Source: Pseudonocardia lacus (GTDB lineage Bacteria; Actinomycetota; Actinomycetes; Mycobacteriales; Pseudonocardiaceae). From it: 39,677 bases of DNA. Made by a program: the position numbers and the translations under genes. The stretch is from the NCBI RefSeq assembly GCF_018531445.1, contig NZ_JAHDTH010000050.1, forward strand, positions 1 through 39,677. The letters are read 5' to 3'. How positions within the stretch are numbered: the stretch's first letter is position 1; the number at the start of each line of letters is the position of its first letter. The notes beneath the pieces were generated by a model, which did not search any database, was not told where the DNA came from, and saw only the letters and a list, made by a program, of their open reading frames with translations. Shown here piece by piece: positions 1 through 8,041 of this stretch.

Positions 1-1115
1 TCGGCACCGAGCCGCCCGCCGCGCGGGGGATCACCCGGCGGCGGCTGCTGATCGGCGGCGCCGCCATCGCGGGCGTGGCCGTCACCGGCGGCGCCGTGTG
101 GGGCGGGCTCCAGCTCGCCGGCCTGATCGGCTCCGCCGGCCCGTGGACGTTCGCCACCGGCGACAAGGTCTACTCGTCGCCGCTCGTCGTCGACGGCGTC
201 GTCTACATCGGCAGCAACGACAGCGTCCTGTACGCCCTCGACGCCGCCGGCGGCACCGAGGTCTGGCGCTACCCGACCCGCGGGCCGATCACGTCCTCGC
301 CCGCCATCGCCGGCGGCGTCGTCTACGTCGGCAGCAACGACGAGCAGTTGCACGCCGTCGACGCCGCCACCGGCAAGGGCCGCTGGTCGTCCTCGGTGGG
401 CGGGGTCGTGCACTCGTCGCCCGGGGTGGCCGGTGGTGTCGTCTACGTCGGCAGCCGTGACAGCACCCTGCGCGCCTTCGACGCCGCCACCGGCGAACCC
501 CGCTGGATGTTCCCCGCCGGCGACTGGTTCAACTCCTCGCCCGCCGTCGCCGGGGGAGCGGTCTACGTCGGCTGCCGCGACTTCAACATCTACGCCGTCG
601 ACGCCGCGACCGGCGTCGAGCGCTGGCGCTACCCGACGACCAGCAGCGTCGACTCGTCCCCGACGGTCGTCGAGGACAAGGTCTACATCGGCGCCGACGA
701 CTACCGCGTCCGCTGCCTCGACGCCGCCTCCGGCACCCTGGAATGGGAGTTCTGGGCCAAGGGCGGGGTGGTGTCCGGCCCGGTGGTCGAGGGCGGTGTC
801 GTCTACGTCGGCAGCGACGACGCCAATCTCTACGCCCTGGAGGCCGACACCGGCCGCCAGCGCTGGGCGTACGCCACCGGCGGCGGCATCCGCTCGTCAC
901 CGGCGATCGGCGACGACACCGTCTACGTGGGCAGCGCCGACCGCTCGCTGCACGCGGTCGACCTGCGCAGCGGGGCGCCGAAGTGGCGGTACGAGACCCC
1001 CGGCCCCCTCGACGACTCGACGCCCGCCGTCGCCGACGGGCTGGTGTACGTGGGGAGCCTGAGCAACGCGGTGTTCGCGGTGGACGCGTTCACCGGGGAA
1101 GGTCCCCCGGCCTGA
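1..1115 (+). CDS. PQQ-repeat beta-propeller protein, 5' end outside window
   Basis: The reading frame is open from base 3, so the GTG at 75 is probably internal and the true start lies upstream. The visible protein begins with a basic stretch (RRRLLIGG) and a hydrophobic Ala/Gly/Val segment, which is either a membrane anchor or a twin-arginine-like signal. About eight repeats of roughly 40 residues follow, each with a core like VYVGSxDxxLYAVDAATG and a closing Trp. This is the PQQ-like (YVTN/BamB-type) beta-propeller pattern. In actinomycetes such domains often form the extracellular C-terminus of Ser/Thr protein kinases; that is an inference because no kinase domain is in view. The stop codon is one base before a long hairpin (1116-1180). 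Confidence 0.85.
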   Translation, partial: GTEPPAARGITRRRLLIGGAAIAGVAVTGGAVWGGLQLAGLIGSAGPWTFATGDKVYSSPLVVDGVVYIGSNDSVLYALDAAGGTEVWRYPTRGPITSSPAIAGGVVYVGSNDEQLHAVDAATGKGRWSSSVGGVVHSSPGVAGGVVYVGSRDSTLRAFDAATGEPRWMFPAGDWFNSSPAVAGGAVYVGCRDFNIYAVDAATGVERWRYPTTSSVDSSPTVVEDKVYIGADDYRVRCLDAASGTLEWEFWAKGGVVSGPVVEGGVVYVGSDDANLYALEADTGRQRWAYATGGGIRSSPAIGDDTVYVGSADRSLHAVDLRSGAPKWRYETPGPLDDSTPAVADGLVYVGSLSNAVFAVDAFTGEGPPA

Positions 1116-1180
1116 CCGTCGAGAACGAAGTTGTGGTGCGCTGGACCGGTCCAAAATCACCACAACTTCGTTCTCGACGG
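1116..1180. repeat. Long palindromic repeat, copy 1 of 3 (possible terminator)
   Basis: Perfect 23-nt inverted arms (1116-1138 and 1158-1180, core gtcgagaacgaagttgtgg) enclose a 19-nt loop. The loop contains its own 12-bp palindrome, tggaccggtcca (1142-1153). The hairpin starts one base after the stop of the propeller gene. Closely related copies are at 29993-30053 and 38946-39012. No T-run follows, so rho-independent termination is possible but not classical. Confidence 0.9.
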
Positions 1181-1294
1181 GTGGGTTGCCGGACGGTAAG
1201 AGGACCCTTACCCGCTCGTCCCGCCATTCCGCCCGCCGGGCAACTGCCGCAGTCGCCCCACCCGCCCGACACTCGTTGTCGAGGGGTGATGTCG

Positions 1295-2200
1295 ATGTCC
1301 GAGTCCGCGTCCCGGTCCCCGGGATCCCGTTCCACACCGTTGCGCCTGCTACCGCTGATCGCGCTGGCCGCGACCGCGCTGGCGCTGTCCGCCTGCGGGC
1401 AGGCGCCCGCGCCCCGGCAGGTCGAGCCGGCCGGGGTCACGTTCCCGGACAGCGGCTCGGCGTCCGGGCTCTCGACGTCCGCCGAGGGGTCGGACGCCGA
1501 GGACCCGGTCGACGTCGAGGACGCCGAGGACGGCGGGGACTCCGGAGGGGGAGTCGTCGTGGTCGGTTCCGGGCCGGGGGGACCGGAGCCGACCGAGGTG
1601 ACGACGGAGCAGGTCACCGGGCCGGTCGCGGTGCTGGAGGTGGCGACGGACGCGGGCCGGGTGAGCGTCATCGGGTCGGACGACCCGGCCGTGTCGGTCA
1701 CCCGCCGCATCCACCGCGAGCCCGACGCCCCGGTCGAGACCGTCCGCCACGAGGGCGACGTGCTGCGCATCGAGTCGGAGTGCCCGGTGGACTCGCCGCG
1801 CGGGCCGTGCCGCATCGACTACGAGATCACCGTCCCGCGCGACACGTCGGTCGCGATCCACGGCGCCAGCGGCGACCTGGCCACCATCGGCCTGGCCGGC
1901 CCGCTGACCGCGCGCAGCGCCAGCGGTTCGATCCTGCTCGCCGAGCACCGCTCGCCGACCACGGCCGCCGACACCGCCAGCGGTGACGTCGAGGTGCGGC
2001 TCAGCGAGCGCCCGGTGTCGCTGCAGGCGCAGTCGGTCAGCGGGAACGTGCGGGTCGTCGTGCCCGACGCCGGGCCCTACAGCGTCCGGACGTCGACGGT
2101 CAGCGGCGACACCGACGTCGACGTCCGCGACGACCCCGGCGCCAGCTCGTCGATCCAGGTGCGCACCACGAGCGGGGACCTCACCGTCGGCACCGGCTGA
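1295..2200 (+). CDS. DUF4097-like beta-repeat lipoprotein
   Basis: Predicted secreted lipoprotein of about 301 residues. A hydrophobic signal segment ends in the lipobox LSAC with the lipidated Cys near residue 34. An acidic, Gly-rich linker follows, then a C-terminal domain with repeated SGD/SGN/SGS turns (SGDLATIG, SGSILL, SGDVEV, SGNVRV, SGDTDVDV, SGDLTVG). That is the signature of DUF4097 (putative adhesin) beta-strand repeats. ATG 1295 is preferred because gagggg at 1281-1286 is well spaced; ATG 1289 and GTG 1286 are in-frame alternatives. A strong terminator follows at 2219. The function of this family is not established. Confidence 0.8.
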   Translation: MSESASRSPGSRSTPLRLLPLIALAATALALSACGQAPAPRQVEPAGVTFPDSGSASGLSTSAEGSDAEDPVDVEDAEDGGDSGGGVVVVGSGPGGPEPTEVTTEQVTGPVAVLEVATDAGRVSVIGSDDPAVSVTRRIHREPDAPVETVRHEGDVLRIESECPVDSPRGPCRIDYEITVPRDTSVAIHGASGDLATIGLAGPLTARSASGSILLAEHRSPTTAADTASGDVEVRLSERPVSLQAQSVSGNVRVVVPDAGPYSVRTSTVSGDTDVDVRDDPGASSSIQVRTTSGDLTVGTG

Positions 2201-2218
2201 CGGGCTGCGAGGGGGGAA

Positions 2219-2258
2219 CCGACAGGGCCCGGCCACGGGGGCGGCCGGGCCCTGTCGG
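2219..2258 (+). terminator. Strong hairpin terminator between convergent genes
   Basis: A perfect 16-bp stem (2219-2234 with 2243-2258, ccgacagggcccggcc) has an 8-nt loop and is followed by ctttcg. It sits between the stops of the convergent DUF4097 gene (2200) and FHA gene (2303), so it may serve both strands. Confidence 0.85.
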
Positions 2259-2302
2259 CTTTCGCGTGTCCGGGTGCGGGGACGCCCTCGGGCGCCGGCC
2301 GC

Positions 2303-2917
2303 TCAGTCGGCCTTGGCGGCGGCCGCGGCGCGGACCTCGGCCAGCGTGATCGCGCCCCGGCGCAGCGCCTCGTTGGCCAGCCGGGTGCGGCGGCGCTCGC
2401 CCTCGCCGGTGACGCCGAACTTGTCGTAGAGCCGTAGCAGGTGCTGCTTGACCGCGGCCTCGCTGACCCACAGCGCCTGCGCGATCTGCCGCGTCGAGGC
2501 GGGCTCGGAGAACATCTCCGAGCCGGTGAGCGGCGTGAACAGGGCGATCAGCACGTCGCGCTCGCGCGGGGTGAGCGTCGGCGGGGCCGCCTGGGCCTCG
2601 GTCATGCCGGGGTCGTCGGCGGTGCGTTCGGCGCGCAGCACGATGCGGGTGCGACCGATGCGCAACTCGTCGCCCGCGCTGAGCCGGGCCTCGCCGGAGA
2701 CCCGGCTGCCGTTGAGGAACGTGCCGTTGCGCGAGTTGACGTCGCGCACGCTCCACGACCCGGCGAGCTGCTCGATCACCGCGTGCACGCGGGACACCTG
2801 GCTGTCGTCGGACAGCACGATGGTGTTGCCGTCCGACCGGCCCACGGTGACGCGTTCGGATCCCAGCTGCACGAGCTCAGCCCCGCCGGAGCGCCACACC
2901 TCGAGGAACGCGTTCAT
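2303..2917 (-). CDS. FHA-domain protein with C-terminal LuxR-like helix-turn-helix
   Basis: A 204-residue cytoplasmic protein. Residues about 20-95 form a forkhead-associated domain that binds phosphothreonine, with the conserved GRSDGN, SRVHA and NSRNGTFLNG motifs. The C-terminal part (TPRERDVLIALF, then ASTRQIAQALWVSEAAVKQH) resembles a LuxR-like winged helix-turn-helix. It may couple Ser/Thr kinase signalling to transcription, which is an inference. ATG 2917 was chosen because a ggaggaaggtggg stretch precedes it directly. The upstream extension to 2992 has no such support. Confidence 0.85.
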   Translation of the reverse strand: MNAFLEVWRSGGAELVQLGSERVTVGRSDGNTIVLSDDSQVSRVHAVIEQLAGSWSVRDVNSRNGTFLNGSRVSGEARLSAGDELRIGRTRIVLRAERTADDPGMTEAQAAPPTLTPRERDVLIALFTPLTGSEMFSEPASTRQIAQALWVSEAAVKQHLLRLYDKFGVTGEGERRRTRLANEALRRGAITLAEVRAAAAAKAD

Positions 2918-3076
2918 CCCACCCACCTTCCTCCGAAACCGTAGCCGACCCCAGGCCCGGCTCGACAGGACGAGGTGCCGAGACCCGATCATGATACGGG
3001 CGGGTGGCTACGGGTTCTTCCCTGCAACCGGGGGCGTCCACGGTATCGAGGTGGCGGCGCCGGCCCTCCAACCCCC

Positions 3077-4063
3077 ATGACCACCTCCATGACCACCCCC
3101 GCCGACGCCCTGTCCCGGCTGGCCGACGGCTACCTCGCCACCCAGCTGCTCTACGTCGCGGTCGAGCTGCGCCTGCCCGAGTCGCTGGCCGGTCCGCCGC
3201 GCCGCGCCGACGAGCTGGCCGCCGAGGTCGGCGCCGACCCGGCCGTGCTGCGCCGGGTGCTGCGCGGCCTGGCCGCCGAGGGCGTGCTCGAGGAGCTGGC
3301 CGACGGCCGGTTCGCCCTCACCGCGGTCGGCGAACTGCTCGACGCGGACCACCCGTCGTCCATGCGCGGCGCGGTGCGCGCCCGCGGCGGGCTGTACTAC
3401 ACGGCGCTGGCCGGGCTGCTGCCCGCCACCCGCACCGGAGGCACCCCGTTCGAGCTGGCCCACGGCCGGCCCTTCTTCGCCCACCTGGCCGCGCACCCCG
3501 AGCAGGGCGCGGCGTTCCAGGCGTCGATGGTGGCGCGGTCGCGGCGGGAGGCCGCGGGGGTCGTCGCCGCCTACGACTTCTCCCGGTTCGCCACCCTGGT
3601 CGACGTCGGCGGCGGGCCCGGCCTGCTGCTGGCCGCGGTGCTGGCGGCGAACCCGGGGCTGACCGGGACGCTGTTCGACCGCCCGGAGGTCGTCGCGGGG
3701 GCCGAGCTGCCGCACGTCGGCGGCGACTTCTTCGCCCAGGTGCCCCCCGGCGCCGACGCCTACCTGCTCTCCCGCGTCATCCACGACTGGGACGACGCCG
3801 AGGCCACCGCCATCCTGCGCACCTGCCGCCGCGCCATGCCCGACACCGCGACCCTGCTGCTCGTCGAGGCCCTGCTGCCCGAGCGCGCCGCCCAGGACCC
3901 GGCCGCGGTGCGGATGGACCTGCACATGCTGGCCCTGCTGCACGGGCGGGAGCGCACGCGGCGGGAGTACGCCGAGCTGCTGGCCGCCGCCGGGCTGCGG
4001 CTGGTGCGGGTGGTGGCGACGGGGGCCGGGGTGCACGTGATCGAGGCCTGCCCCGAGCCGTGA
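3077..4063 (+). CDS. SAM-dependent O-methyltransferase (plant-type OMT family 2)
   Basis: A 328-residue class I methyltransferase. The N-terminal part (residues about 10-90) is the helical dimerisation/winged-helix domain of the family. The catalytic part carries the SAM-binding glycine motif VDVGGGPGLLL near residue 175 and the conserved HDWDD, in which the His is the usual general base. Actinomycete homologues methylate hydroxyl groups of polyketides and other aromatics; the substrate here cannot be read from sequence. ATG 3077 is used; ATG 3089 is a close alternative. The gene is divergent from the FHA gene and shares about 160 bp with it. Confidence 0.88.
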   Translation: MTTSMTTPADALSRLADGYLATQLLYVAVELRLPESLAGPPRRADELAAEVGADPAVLRRVLRGLAAEGVLEELADGRFALTAVGELLDADHPSSMRGAVRARGGLYYTALAGLLPATRTGGTPFELAHGRPFFAHLAAHPEQGAAFQASMVARSRREAAGVVAAYDFSRFATLVDVGGGPGLLLAAVLAANPGLTGTLFDRPEVVAGAELPHVGGDFFAQVPPGADAYLLSRVIHDWDDAEATAILRTCRRAMPDTATLLLVEALLPERAAQDPAAVRMDLHMLALLHGRERTRREYAELLAAAGLRLVRVVATGAGVHVIEACPEP

Positions 4064-4071
4064 CCGGTGCG

Positions 4072-4197
4072 GCACGACCCGCTCAGCCGGCCCGGCCCGT
4101 GGTAGGTCGCGAAGCCGCCGCGGTCGACCGGGACGGTGCCGTCGGGCGGCAGCTCCTCGGGGCGGGTCCACCCGTGCCGTGCCCACGGCCCGACAGT
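4072..4197 (-). pseudogene. Short relic resembling octanoyltransferase LipB
   Basis: Read on the minus strand this stretch encodes an in-frame peptide containing RPEELPPDG, VPVDRGG and ATYHGPGRL. That resembles the conserved DRGG-x-x-TYHGPGQ region of lipoyl(octanoyl) transferase LipB. There is no start codon, and the frame runs into the antisense of the methyltransferase gene after about 40 residues, so it can only be a remnant. The similarity is by recognition of one motif; a profile search would settle it. Confidence 0.4.
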
Positions 4198-4201
4198 AGG
4201 C

Positions 4202-4207
4202 CAGGAT
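4202..4207 (+). promoter_or_regulatory. Leaderless-type -10 element of the hydrolase gene
   Basis: The hexamer caggat ends 7 nt before the GTG at 4215, the spacing expected for a leaderless actinobacterial transcript. No ribosome binding site and no clear -35 box are visible. Confidence 0.4.
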
Positions 4208-4214
4208 CGGCGCC

Positions 4215-4988
4215 GTGCCCGTTGCCCTCGCCCCGGACGGCTGCCGGATCGCGTACCAGGTCGGCGGGGCCGGCCCGGCGCTGCTCCTGCTGGCCGGGCA
4301 GGCCGGGTCGCACCGCTGGTGGACGGGCGTGCGCGCCGACTTCGAGGCCTACCGGACGGTGGTCACGCTCGACTGGCGCGGCACCGGCGACAGCGACAAG
4401 CCCGACGCCCCGTACAGCACGACCGGGTTCGCCGAGGACGCCGTGGCGGTGCTGGACGCGCTGGGGATCGAGCGGGCGGACGTCTACGGCACGTCGATGG
4501 GCGGGCGGGTCGCCCAGTGGGTCGCCGCCCGGCACCCGCGGCGGGTCCGCGGGCTGGTGCTGGGCTGCACCACCCCCGGCGGGGGGCACGGCGTCGAGCG
4601 CAGCGCCGAGGTCCGCCGCTCGCTGGCCACGCCCGACGCGGAGGCCAACCGGCGGGCCCTGCTGGAGCTGATGTACACGCCGGGGTGGCTCGCCGAGCAC
4701 CCCGGCCCGTACTGGACCCTCGGCGACCCGGGCATGCCCCCGCACGCCCGCCGCCACCACCTGCGCGCCAGCGCCGGGCACGACGCGTGGGACGCGCTGG
4801 TCGACATCACCGCGCCGACCCTCGTCCTGCACGGCGACCGGGACGTGTTCAACCCGGTCGCCAACGCCCACCTGCTCGTCGAGCGCATCCCCGACGCGCG
4901 CCTGGAACTGCTGCCCGGCGCCCGGCACGCCTACTTCGAGGAGTGCCGGGAGAGGGCGGGGCGGCTGGTGCGGGAGTTCCTGGCCTGA
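4215..4988 (+). CDS. Alpha/beta-fold hydrolase
   Basis: A 257-residue alpha/beta hydrolase. The nucleophile elbow YGTSMGG gives the Ser near residue 95. The oxyanion and strand motif DWRGTGDSDKP precedes it. HGDRDVFNP supplies the acidic residue, and GARHAYFEE supplies the His. Length and layout match the large family of esterases, haloperoxidase-like enzymes and 3-oxoadipate enol-lactonase-like hydrolases, so the substrate is unknown. GTG 4215 is the only suitable start and looks leaderless. The gene is convergent with the small regulator ending at 4996, only 7 bp away. Confidence 0.88.
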   Translation: MPVALAPDGCRIAYQVGGAGPALLLLAGQAGSHRWWTGVRADFEAYRTVVTLDWRGTGDSDKPDAPYSTTGFAEDAVAVLDALGIERADVYGTSMGGRVAQWVAARHPRRVRGLVLGCTTPGGGHGVERSAEVRRSLATPDAEANRRALLELMYTPGWLAEHPGPYWTLGDPGMPPHARRHHLRASAGHDAWDALVDITAPTLVLHGDRDVFNPVANAHLLVERIPDARLELLPGARHAYFEECRERAGRLVREFLA

Positions 4989-4995
4989 GCGCTGG

Positions 4996-5205
4996 TCAGC
5001 GCTCTTCCTCTTCCTTGCGCCGGTCTTCAAGGATCTTGCGCATCTGCGCCCGGACCTCGTCCTCGTCCCACCGGGCGTGCCCGCCGAGTGACACCAGGGC
5101 TGGCGTGATCAGTCCTTCCGACCGATAACGCTGAATCGTCCGCACGCTCAGGCCGATGGCGTCCGCCAGCTCTTGCGAGGTCAGCAGGCGTTTGCGGGGT
5201 GGCAC
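4996..5205 (-). CDS. Small BldC/MerR-like helix-turn-helix regulator
   Basis: About 69 residues with a single MerR-type winged helix: LLTSQELADAIGLSVRTIQRYRSEG followed by a wing containing GGHARW. The tail is highly charged. Single-domain proteins of this kind (BldC-like, excisionase-like) bind DNA as cooperative oligomers. GTG 5205 is preferred because the family starts just before the RKRLLT stretch; an ATG at 5271 would add 22 residues of poor-quality sequence. It faces two tiny genes on the other strand (5387, 5590), an arrangement suggesting a small regulated or mobile-element-derived unit. Confidence 0.75.
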   Translation of the reverse strand: MPPRKRLLTSQELADAIGLSVRTIQRYRSEGLITPALVSLGGHARWDEDEVRAQMRKILEDRRKEEEER

Positions 5206-5386
5206 GTGATCGACCGTAGGCGGCCGCCCTGGCAGATGTAGCGCTGCTCGCGGCATCGGCAGGTTCGGCAATGTATGACAGCTGTGTCGGCTGTGGCAGA
5301 CTTGGCACTTACCAGGGTGGTGTTGCGCTCAGTGCAGGCATGGCTACGCCGCTTGGTCCTGATCTGCAGGGGAGGCGCTAGATCAC

Positions 5387-5593
5387 ATGGCAGAGGTGAC
5401 GGCGGCCGACGTCGTGATCGTCGAGGAGGCCCGCTGCAAGCACTGCTCCACCGCGATCGAACGGGCGCAAGGTGGGTTCTGGCGGCACGTGCGGTCCTCG
5501 CACGCGCGGTCGCTGCGCCAGCGCTGCGCCCCCGGTACCCGCAACGCGCAGATGGCGGACGCCGAACCCGGAACCGTCCGGAGGGTGCCGTGA
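5387..5593 (+). CDS. Small protein with CxxC and HxxxxxH motif (possible zinc finger)
   Basis: A 68-residue protein preceded by ggggaggcg at 5369-5377. It carries CKHC near residue 17 and then FWRHVRSSH, together a possible C2H2-like zinc-binding knuckle. No family is recognised. Its stop overlaps the GTG of the next gene by four bases (GTGA), so the two are translationally coupled. Confidence 0.6.
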   Translation: MAEVTAADVVIVEEARCKHCSTAIERAQGGFWRHVRSSHARSLRQRCAPGTRNAQMADAEPGTVRRVP

Positions 5594-5856
5594 CCGACGT
5601 CGTCGACCTGGTCGGTCGCAAGGCGCGGGCGTTGGCCGCGTGCGGCCGGTTACCCGCGTTCCTTGTCGAGGAGCACGTGCCCGAGGACGGGTTGTGCCCG
5701 CGCTGCACCGAGGCGTACGAGACCGCCGTGCCGTGGCCGTGCGAGGTGCGGGACCTGGCCGAGCGGGCGCTGTACCACCAGGCCGCGGCGCAGCAGCGCC
5801 GTGCGGGCGACCGGGGGATCGCGCTGTTCCCCGCCGCCCCCGGCTGGATCGACTAG
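5590..5856 (+). CDS. Small CxxC-containing hypothetical protein
   Basis: An 88-residue protein starting at a GTG that overlaps the previous stop. CPRCTEAYET is followed by PWPCE, giving three Cys in a zinc-ribbon-like spacing. The rest is charged and helical. Function unknown. Coupling to the preceding Cys/His protein and the divergent BldC-like regulator suggests the three act together, but this is inference. No membrane segment or signal peptide is seen. Confidence 0.6.
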   Translation: MTDVVDLVGRKARALAACGRLPAFLVEEHVPEDGLCPRCTEAYETAVPWPCEVRDLAERALYHQAAAQQRRAGDRGIALFPAAPGWID

Positions 5857-5982
5857 ACGACCGCGCGCACCTGCCGGACGTCGTCGCAGGGCCCCCACGT
5901 TCTTCGCATGGCCCACAGCACCTGCGAGGACCACACCACCCCTGCGAAGACGAGCGCCGCCCCCGGCCCGCGACCGAACGGG

Positions 5983-6651
5983 TCACCGGGCGTCGGCGAA
6001 CGTCACGGTGACCCGGCCGAAGCCCAGCGAGCTGGTCAGCGCGGTGAGCATCTGGCGGGTGTTCTCCTCCGCGCGCACGCGCAACTCGCTCTGCTGCGCC
6101 GCCTCGTCCAGCTTCCCGGTGGCCAGCCGGTAGAGCTCCTCGTCCTGCACGGGGTTGTCGGCCAGCGCGCCGCCGATGCGCTCGGCGATGCCCCGGTCGC
6201 GGTCGACGATCCGGCTGTTCACCGGGTCGAGCGTGGCCGGGGCCACCGTCGGCGGCGGCAGCGTGATCGTCACCGAGTCGCCGTCGGGGGAGACCGTGAT
6301 GCGCTCGGGGCCGAGCCCGGAGAAGTCGACGAGGGCGTCGGCGTGGCCGGTGGCGAACAGCGTGGTGCGCTCGCCGCTGATCACGTCGGGCACCCAGGGC
6401 GTGTCCTTCTCCAGGTCGACCAGCACCTGGAACGTGCCGGTGGCCGCGTGGTACTCGGAGATGTCGGCCAGCGCGACCATCAGCGGCTCGGTGCTGCGGT
6501 CGATGGTCCGCTGCTCGAAGGAGGGCAGCGACGAGGCGAGCTGCACGCCGACGAGCGCCACGATCCCGACCACCACGATCGCGACGATCGCCTTGATCGG
6601 GGCCTTGCGGGGGCGCCGTCCGGTGTCGGGGTCGAGGGTCTGCTGCGACAT
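5983..6651 (-). CDS. DUF4230-type membrane-anchored protein
   Basis: A 222-residue protein with a short basic cytoplasmic N-terminus and one transmembrane helix (about residues 17-39). The extracytoplasmic domain resembles DUF4230: TGTFQVLVDLEKD, then a beta-rich middle and the C-terminal LGFGRVTVTFAD. Function of the family is unknown. ATG 6651 is chosen because ggagac precedes it; the upstream extension to 6714 is not supported. It converges with the small Cys-protein pair; 5857-5982 between them contains no recognisable gene. Confidence 0.78.
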   Translation of the reverse strand: MSQQTLDPDTGRRPRKAPIKAIVAIVVVGIVALVGVQLASSLPSFEQRTIDRSTEPLMVALADISEYHAATGTFQVLVDLEKDTPWVPDVISGERTTLFATGHADALVDFSGLGPERITVSPDGDSVTITLPPPTVAPATLDPVNSRIVDRDRGIAERIGGALADNPVQDEELYRLATGKLDEAAQQSELRVRAEENTRQMLTALTSSLGFGRVTVTFADAR

Positions 6652-6753
6652 GCGGGTCTCCCTCTCGACTCGTCGGTGCTGCCACACCGGCGGTCGGTCC
6701 GCTCGGGGACGCACCGGCGCTCGGTGCGGGGGAGTTCCCGGCAGTGGCGGGTT

Positions 6754-7509
6754 CTAAGCGCCCCGGCCGCCCCCGGGGAGCAGGCCGACGAGCCACTCGA
6801 CGCTCGGGCGGGCGGAGGGCCAGGACTCGGTCTCCGGCGCCGGCACGACGAGCAGCCCGTGGCTGATCGCCTCGCTGATCCGCGCCCGCGCGTCGGCGGG
6901 CGCGAGTGGTCGGGCGAGGAGATCGCCCTCGTCGGCGGAGCCGAGACCGGCGTCGACGACGACATCGACCGACTCGGGCACCAGGAACCCGTCGACGGCC
7001 ACCGAGCCCGCGTTGTGGTCGACCGAGACCACCGCCGACAGCGGCTGCCCGTCGGGCAGCGTGGCCCCGACGACGAACTCGGACATGTCGCCGAACGGGT
7101 CGACGAGCTCGACGGCGTGCGCCGAGGGCACGGTGGCGGCGATGCCGTCCAGCCAGGCCGGCAGGGCGTGGCCGTGGTCGACGGCCAGCCGCGCGACCCG
7201 CCTGCCCAGCACGTCGTCGCCGGAGAGGGCGGCGACCGCGGCGAGCAGCGCCGTGGCCTCCTCCAGCGGGTCGGCGGACAGCGCCTCGACCAGCTGGGCG
7301 CGGGTCGCGTCGGGGTCGGGCGGGTCGTCCGAGCGGGGGTCGACCGCCGCCAGCAGGCTGCTCGCCAGGCCCAGCAGGGCGATCGGGCCGCCGTCGAGCG
7401 CGGCGGCGGCCATGTCGATCAGATCGGGCTCGCGCCGGGTCCGCCGCGCCGACGGCCTGCGCCGCTCGCGTCGTCCGGCGGGCCGGTCGCGTCGCTTCCG
7501 CTTCGCCAT
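6754..7509 (-). CDS. Conserved-looking hypothetical protein with basic N-terminus
   Basis: A 251-residue protein with an extremely Arg/Lys-rich first 28 residues, then a helical acidic domain rich in Ala, Asp and Leu and a mixed domain (FVVGATLPDGQPLSAVVSVDHN). No catalytic motif, signal peptide or membrane segment is visible and I do not recognise the family. The basic tail could bind nucleic acid or ribosome. Codon use and GC skew look like real coding sequence. A leaderless-type -10 lies 7 nt upstream. Confidence 0.7.
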   Translation of the reverse strand: MAKRKRRDRPAGRRERRRPSARRTRREPDLIDMAAAALDGGPIALLGLASSLLAAVDPRSDDPPDPDATRAQLVEALSADPLEEATALLAAVAALSGDDVLGRRVARLAVDHGHALPAWLDGIAATVPSAHAVELVDPFGDMSEFVVGATLPDGQPLSAVVSVDHNAGSVAVDGFLVPESVDVVVDAGLGSADEGDLLARPLAPADARARISEAISHGLLVVPAPETESWPSARPSVEWLVGLLPGGGRGA

Positions 7510-7516
7510 CGACCGG

Positions 7517-7522
7517 AGGGTA
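7517..7522 (-). promoter_or_regulatory. Leaderless-type -10 of the 7509 gene
   Basis: On the minus strand the hexamer taccct ends 7 nt before the ATG at 7509. No Shine-Dalgarno sequence is present, consistent with leaderless initiation. Confidence 0.4.
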
Positions 7523-7577
7523 CGCGGCCGGCCCGGACGGGCGGTGTCCGCCGATCGGCCTTGCTCGCCGTGGCACC

Positions 7578-8036
7578 ATGTGGCGCGTGACGGGCAGATC
7601 CGACGCGGCGCACCGCCTGCGCGACCTGGCCCTGCTGCGCCGCGTCCGCGACCGGATCGACCGGGAGTACGCCCAGCCGCTCGACGTCGAGGCGCTCGCG
7701 CGCGGGGTGAACATGTCGGCCGGGCACCTGAGCCGCCAGTTCCGCGCCGCCTACGGCGAGTCGCCGTACTCCTACCTGATGACGCGGCGCATCGAGCGCG
7801 CGATGGCGCTGCTGCGCCGCGGCGACCTCAGCGTCACCGAGGTGTGCTTCACGGTCGGGTGCTCGTCGCTGGGGACGTTCAGCACCCGCTTCACCGAGCT
7901 GGTCGGGGTGCCGCCCAGCGTCTACCGGCGGGAGGCGGCGGGCGAGGCGGCGGGGATGTCCCCGTGCGTGGCGAAGCAGGTGACCAGACCGGTCAGGAAT
8001 CGAGAAGCACCGGCTCCCGCGCCGCACCTAGCGTGA
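7578..8036 (+). CDS. AraC-family transcriptional regulator
   Basis: A 152-residue protein that is nearly all DNA-binding domain. The first helix-turn-helix is PLDVEALARGVNMSAGHLSR, then FRAAYGESPYSYLM. The second is DLSVTEVCFTVGCSSLGTFS followed by the conserved FTELVGVPPSVYR. There is no ligand-binding domain, as in small AraC regulators that sit beside VOC-family genes. ATG 7578 is used; GTG 7587 is an equally likely leaderless start. The VOC gene starts 5 nt downstream and its probable promoter lies inside the 3' end of this gene. Confidence 0.88.
   Translation: MWRVTGRSDAAHRLRDLALLRRVRDRIDREYAQPLDVEALARGVNMSAGHLSRQFRAAYGESPYSYLMTRRIERAMALLRRGDLSVTEVCFTVGCSSLGTFSTRFTELVGVPPSVYRREAAGEAAGMSPCVAKQVTRPVRNREAPAPAPHLA
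7992..8034 (+). promoter_or_regulatory. Promoter of the VOC gene inside the araC-like 3' end
   Basis: A -10 hexamer tagcgt (8029-8034) ends 7 nt before the ATG at 8042, which has no ribosome binding site. About 20 nt upstream lies gtcaggaatcgagaagc (7993-8009), a plausible AraC-type binding site. Assignment is by position and pattern only. Confidence 0.4.
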
Positions 8037-8041
8037 CCGCC

